Below, piece by piece: positions 5,175 through 7,161 of a stretch of DNA of 7,161 bases. A model generated the notes under the pieces. That model did no database searches. It was given only the letters and a program-made list of their open reading frames with translations, and was not told the DNA's origin. This stretch comes from Bacteroidia bacterium (GTDB lineage: Bacteria > Bacteroidota > Bacteroidia > Bacteroidales > GCA-2748055), in contig SPBY01000135.1 of NCBI GenBank assembly GCA_004525825.1, forward strand, positions 1 through 7,161, read 5' to 3'. A program made the translations under genes and the position numbers. The stretch's first letter is position 1. Each line of letters begins with the position of its first letter.

Positions 5175-5197
5175 ATCTACATAACGGTTCAATTGGA

Positions 5198-5205
5198 GAA
5201 AATTA
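5198..5205 (-). promoter_or_regulatory. Weak -7-like element for the lipoprotein gene
   Basis: On the minus strand, TAATTTTC lies 23 bases before the ATG at 5174 and matches the Bacteroidetes -7 consensus TAnnTTTG at all defined positions but the last. I find no TTG at the normal spacing upstream of it. The 131-bp divergent region must contain the promoter for this gene, but this particular assignment is weak. Confidence 0.2.
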
Positions 5206-5279
5206 CATAAAATAGCAGGTCTTTGTTTGCCATTTTTCCCCCACGCTTGTTTAAGATATTAACATCGATATTTTATTTG

Positions 5280-5287
5280 TAACTTTG
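5280..5287 (+). promoter_or_regulatory. Bacteroidetes -7 promoter element upstream of dxs
   Basis: TAACTTTG is an exact match to the primary-sigma -7 consensus TAnnTTTG of Bacteroidetes and is followed by CGGC, ending 18 bases before the dxs ATG. Transcription would start a few bases downstream and give a leader of only about 10-15 nucleotides. The -33 element is poor: the nearest clear TTG (5247-5249) is 30 bases upstream, further than the usual spacing of about 17-23, and the expected place reads AAGATATT. AT-rich sequence fills the interval, including two GATATT copies 12 bases apart (5255 and 5267). Confidence 0.55.
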
Positions 5288-5297
5288 CGGCTGTAAA

Positions 5298-5306
5298 ATG
5301 AGCTGA
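5298..5306 (+). other. Two-codon ORF overlapping the dxs start (ATG AGC TGA)
   Basis: An ATG at 5298, preceded by AAA, is followed by one codon and a TGA (5304-5306). The A of that TGA is the first base of the dxs ATG, giving a TGATG overlap. The upstream ATG has the A-rich context favoured in this phylum, while the dxs ATG (AGCTG before it) does not. Ribosomes might therefore start here, stop at once and re-initiate on dxs. It could also be chance. Confidence 0.25.
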
Positions 5307-7161
5307 TGGCAGAGAGTGAAGAATCATACAAACTTCTGAAAACCATTCAAGGTCCGGAGGACATGAAGTCCTTGACACCGGAGCAGTTACGTGGACTTAG
5401 TGCAGAATTGCGCCAGTACATCATTGAATTGGTGTCGTCCAATCCCGGACACCTTGGCGCCAGCCTTGGAGTAGTTGAACTGACCGTGGCCCTCCACCAT
5501 GTTTTCAATGCCCCCTATGACCAGATCGTTTGGGATGTGGGGCATCAGGCTTACGGACATAAGATTCTTACCGGCCGAAGGGAGGTCTTCCATACCAACA
5601 GGAAATATGGGGGGATCAGCGGATTCCCCAAACGTTCTGAAAGCAAATACGACGCTTTTGGGGTGGGACACTCCTCCACCTCCATCTCCGCGGCCCTGGG
5701 AATGGCTGCCGGCAACGATTACAGGGGCCAGAAGGACCGGCAGGTAGTGGCCGTCATCGGCGATGGGTCGCTCAGTGGCGGAATGGCCTATGAAGCGCTG
5801 AACAACGCAGGACACGCAGGGAAAAACCTGCTGGTAATCCTCAACGACAACAACATCTCCATTGATCCCAGTGTGGGTGCCATGAATGATTACCTGCTCG
5901 ACATTACCACCTCCAAAACCTACAACAAGGTTAAGAAGGATGTGTGGAACCTGCTGGGCTACATGAACAAGGTTACCCCCCACGCAAGGAGCTATTTCCA
6001 AAAGATTGAGAATGCGATCAAATCCATAGTCCTCAAGCAGAGCAACCTGTTTGAATCCCTGAACTTCCGTTATTTCGGTCCCGTGGATGGTCACGATGTA
6101 CTTCATCTGGCTGAGGTCCTGAAGGACATGAGGGATATCCCCGGACCCAAACTCTTGCATGTGATTACCCAAAAGGGGAAAGGATTTGCCAAGGCTGAAG
6201 AAAACCAGACCGCCTTCCACTCTCCGGGAAAATTTAACATGCATACCGGCGAGATCATCAAGAAGGTATCGGACAAACCTGAAGCACCCCTTTTCCAGGA
6301 CGTTTTTGGAGATACCATCCTGGAACTGGCCAGAACCAATAAGAGAATCATTGGGATCACCCCTGCCATGCCCACCGGCTCCTCCCTGAAGACCATGATG
6401 GATGAGATGCCCGACCGCACTTATGATGTGGGGATAGCCGAACAGCATGCGGTCACCTTTGCGGCCGGACTGGCTGTTTCCGGAATGATTCCCTTCTGTA
6501 ACATCTACTCTTCTTTCATGCAGCGGGCCTACGACCAGGTGATACACGATGTGGCCATCCAGAATTTGCCCGTAGTCTTTTTCCTTGACCGGGCTGGATT
6601 GGTGGGATCTGACGGGGCCACCCATCATGGTGCCTATGACCTGGCTTTTTTCAGGTGCATTCCCGGAATGACCATTGCTTCGCCCCTGAACGAGATCGAG
6701 ATGAGGAACATGATGTACACCGCTCAGCTCAAACCTTCAGGTCCCATGGTGATTCGCTATCCCAGGGGAAGAGGCGAAACGGTGGACTGGAAGCAACCCT
6801 TCAGCGAGGTGGAAATCGGGAAAGGACAGCAACTGAGCGATGGAAACGACCTGGCCATTCTTACACTGGGACCCATTGGAAACCAGGCAAGCAGGGCCAT
6901 TGACATACTTGATAAAGAGCACATCAGTGTGGCTCACTTTGATATGCGATTCCTGAAACCCCTGGATAACAAGCTATTGAAAACCGTTTTCTCGCGGTTT
7001 AAGAAGATCATCACCGTGGAGGACGCTTCCATCGTAGGAGGTCTTGGCAGTGCTGTCATTGAGTACATGAACGACAACAGCTACAAAGCCAAGGTTATCC
7101 GCCTGGGAATCCCTGACCGCTTTGTGGACCAGGGCACCCAGCAAGAACTCTACAGGGAGTG
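5306..7161 (+). CDS. dxs: 1-deoxy-D-xylulose-5-phosphate synthase, 3' end cut by window
   Basis: DXS condenses pyruvate (with loss of CO2) and glyceraldehyde 3-phosphate to DXP, using thiamine diphosphate and Mg2+. It is the first step of the MEP isoprenoid pathway and also feeds thiamine and pyridoxal synthesis. The frame is open from 5306 to the edge, giving 618 residues. The family is about 620-645, so only the extreme C-terminus is missing. Key parts are NPGHLGASLGVVELTVALHH (46-65, catalytic His49), WDVGHQAYGHKILTGR (76-91), GVGHSSTSIS (119-128), the ThDP motif GDGSLSGG (152-159) to NDNN (180-183), AFHSPGKF (303-310), VGIAEQHAVTFAAGLA (375-390, catalytic Glu379), FFLDRAGLVGSDGATHHGAY (425-444) and VEDASIVGGLGSAV (571-584). 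I checked the frame line by line and found no shift. The start at 5306 is supported by the family-like YKLLKTI..PED segment at 8-19. No essential residue is missing. It has its own promoter element. Confidence 0.97.
   Translation, partial: MAESEESYKLLKTIQGPEDMKSLTPEQLRGLSAELRQYIIELVSSNPGHLGASLGVVELTVALHHVFNAPYDQIVWDVGHQAYGHKILTGRREVFHTNRKYGGISGFPKRSESKYDAFGVGHSSTSISAALGMAAGNDYRGQKDRQVVAVIGDGSLSGGMAYEALNNAGHAGKNLLVILNDNNISIDPSVGAMNDYLLDITTSKTYNKVKKDVWNLLGYMNKVTPHARSYFQKIENAIKSIVLKQSNLFESLNFRYFGPVDGHDVLHLAEVLKDMRDIPGPKLLHVITQKGKGFAKAEENQTAFHSPGKFNMHTGEIIKKVSDKPEAPLFQDVFGDTILELARTNKRIIGITPAMPTGSSLKTMMDEMPDRTYDVGIAEQHAVTFAAGLAVSGMIPFCNIYSSFMQRAYDQVIHDVAIQNLPVVFFLDRAGLVGSDGATHHGAYDLAFFRCIPGMTIASPLNEIEMRNMMYTAQLKPSGPMVIRYPRGRGETVDWKQPFSEVEIGKGQQLSDGNDLAILTLGPIGNQASRAIDILDKEHISVAHFDMRFLKPLDNKLLKTVFSRFKKIITVEDASIVGGLGSAVIEYMNDNSYKAKVIRLGIPDRFVDQGTQQELYRE

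Noticed and set aside
5175..5192. TTG start at 5192 extending the lipoprotein by six residues (MNRYVD)
   Set aside because: The extension would add a polar, acidic segment before the signal peptide. The ATG at 5174 or 5171 gives a standard lipoprotein signal.
5387..6628. 413-codon minus-strand ORF antisense to dxs
   Set aside because: It lies wholly inside the dxs frame, which is a complete and motif-rich enzyme. Long antisense frames are common opposite such genes, and the translated product resembles nothing.

Overview
The window looks like an ordinary chromosomal segment of a Bacteroidetes bacterium, most likely from the Bacteroidales/Marinilabiliales side. Three things point there. The gene order rplM-rpsI-rpsB-tsf-pyrH-frr is typical of that phylum. 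No start codon has a convincing Shine-Dalgarno sequence, and several are preceded by A-rich stretches instead. A TAnnTTTG-type promoter element (TAACTTTG) stands just upstream of dxs. The proteins also read like Bacteroidales family members. This is inference from recalled sequences, not from a search.

Layout. Positions 1-2457 (+) hold a translation block: the 3' end of rplM (L13), rpsI (S9), rpsB (S2, with an unusual charged tail of about 105 residues) and tsf (EF-Ts). It ends at a strong intrinsic terminator at 2481-2512. A gap of about 360 bp without a supportable gene follows. It is rich in inverted repeats and ends in an 8-bp hairpin that reaches into the pyrH start codon. Positions 2819-4120 (+) hold pyrH (UMP kinase) and frr (ribosome recycling factor). 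Positions 4176-5174 (-) encode a coiled-coil lipoprotein with a C-terminal OmpA domain, convergent with frr. The junction carries interleaved inverted repeats. A divergent intergenic region (5175-5305) separates it from dxs (+), which runs off the right edge almost complete.

How the genes work together. L13, S9 and S2 are ribosomal proteins, EF-Ts recharges EF-Tu, and RRF splits post-termination ribosomes, so most of the window serves translation. PyrH supplies UDP for RNA, DNA and envelope sugar-nucleotide synthesis. The lipoprotein probably tethers the outer membrane to peptidoglycan. DXS starts the MEP isoprenoid pathway, which feeds quinones and undecaprenyl phosphate.

I see no mobile element, CRISPR array, tRNA or defence-type system. 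The unusual material is small scale: the S2 tail with a heptanucleotide period in its DNA, the structured gap and start-codon hairpin at pyrH, the interleaved repeats between frr and the lipoprotein gene, and minimal ORFs abutting the pyrH and dxs starts.
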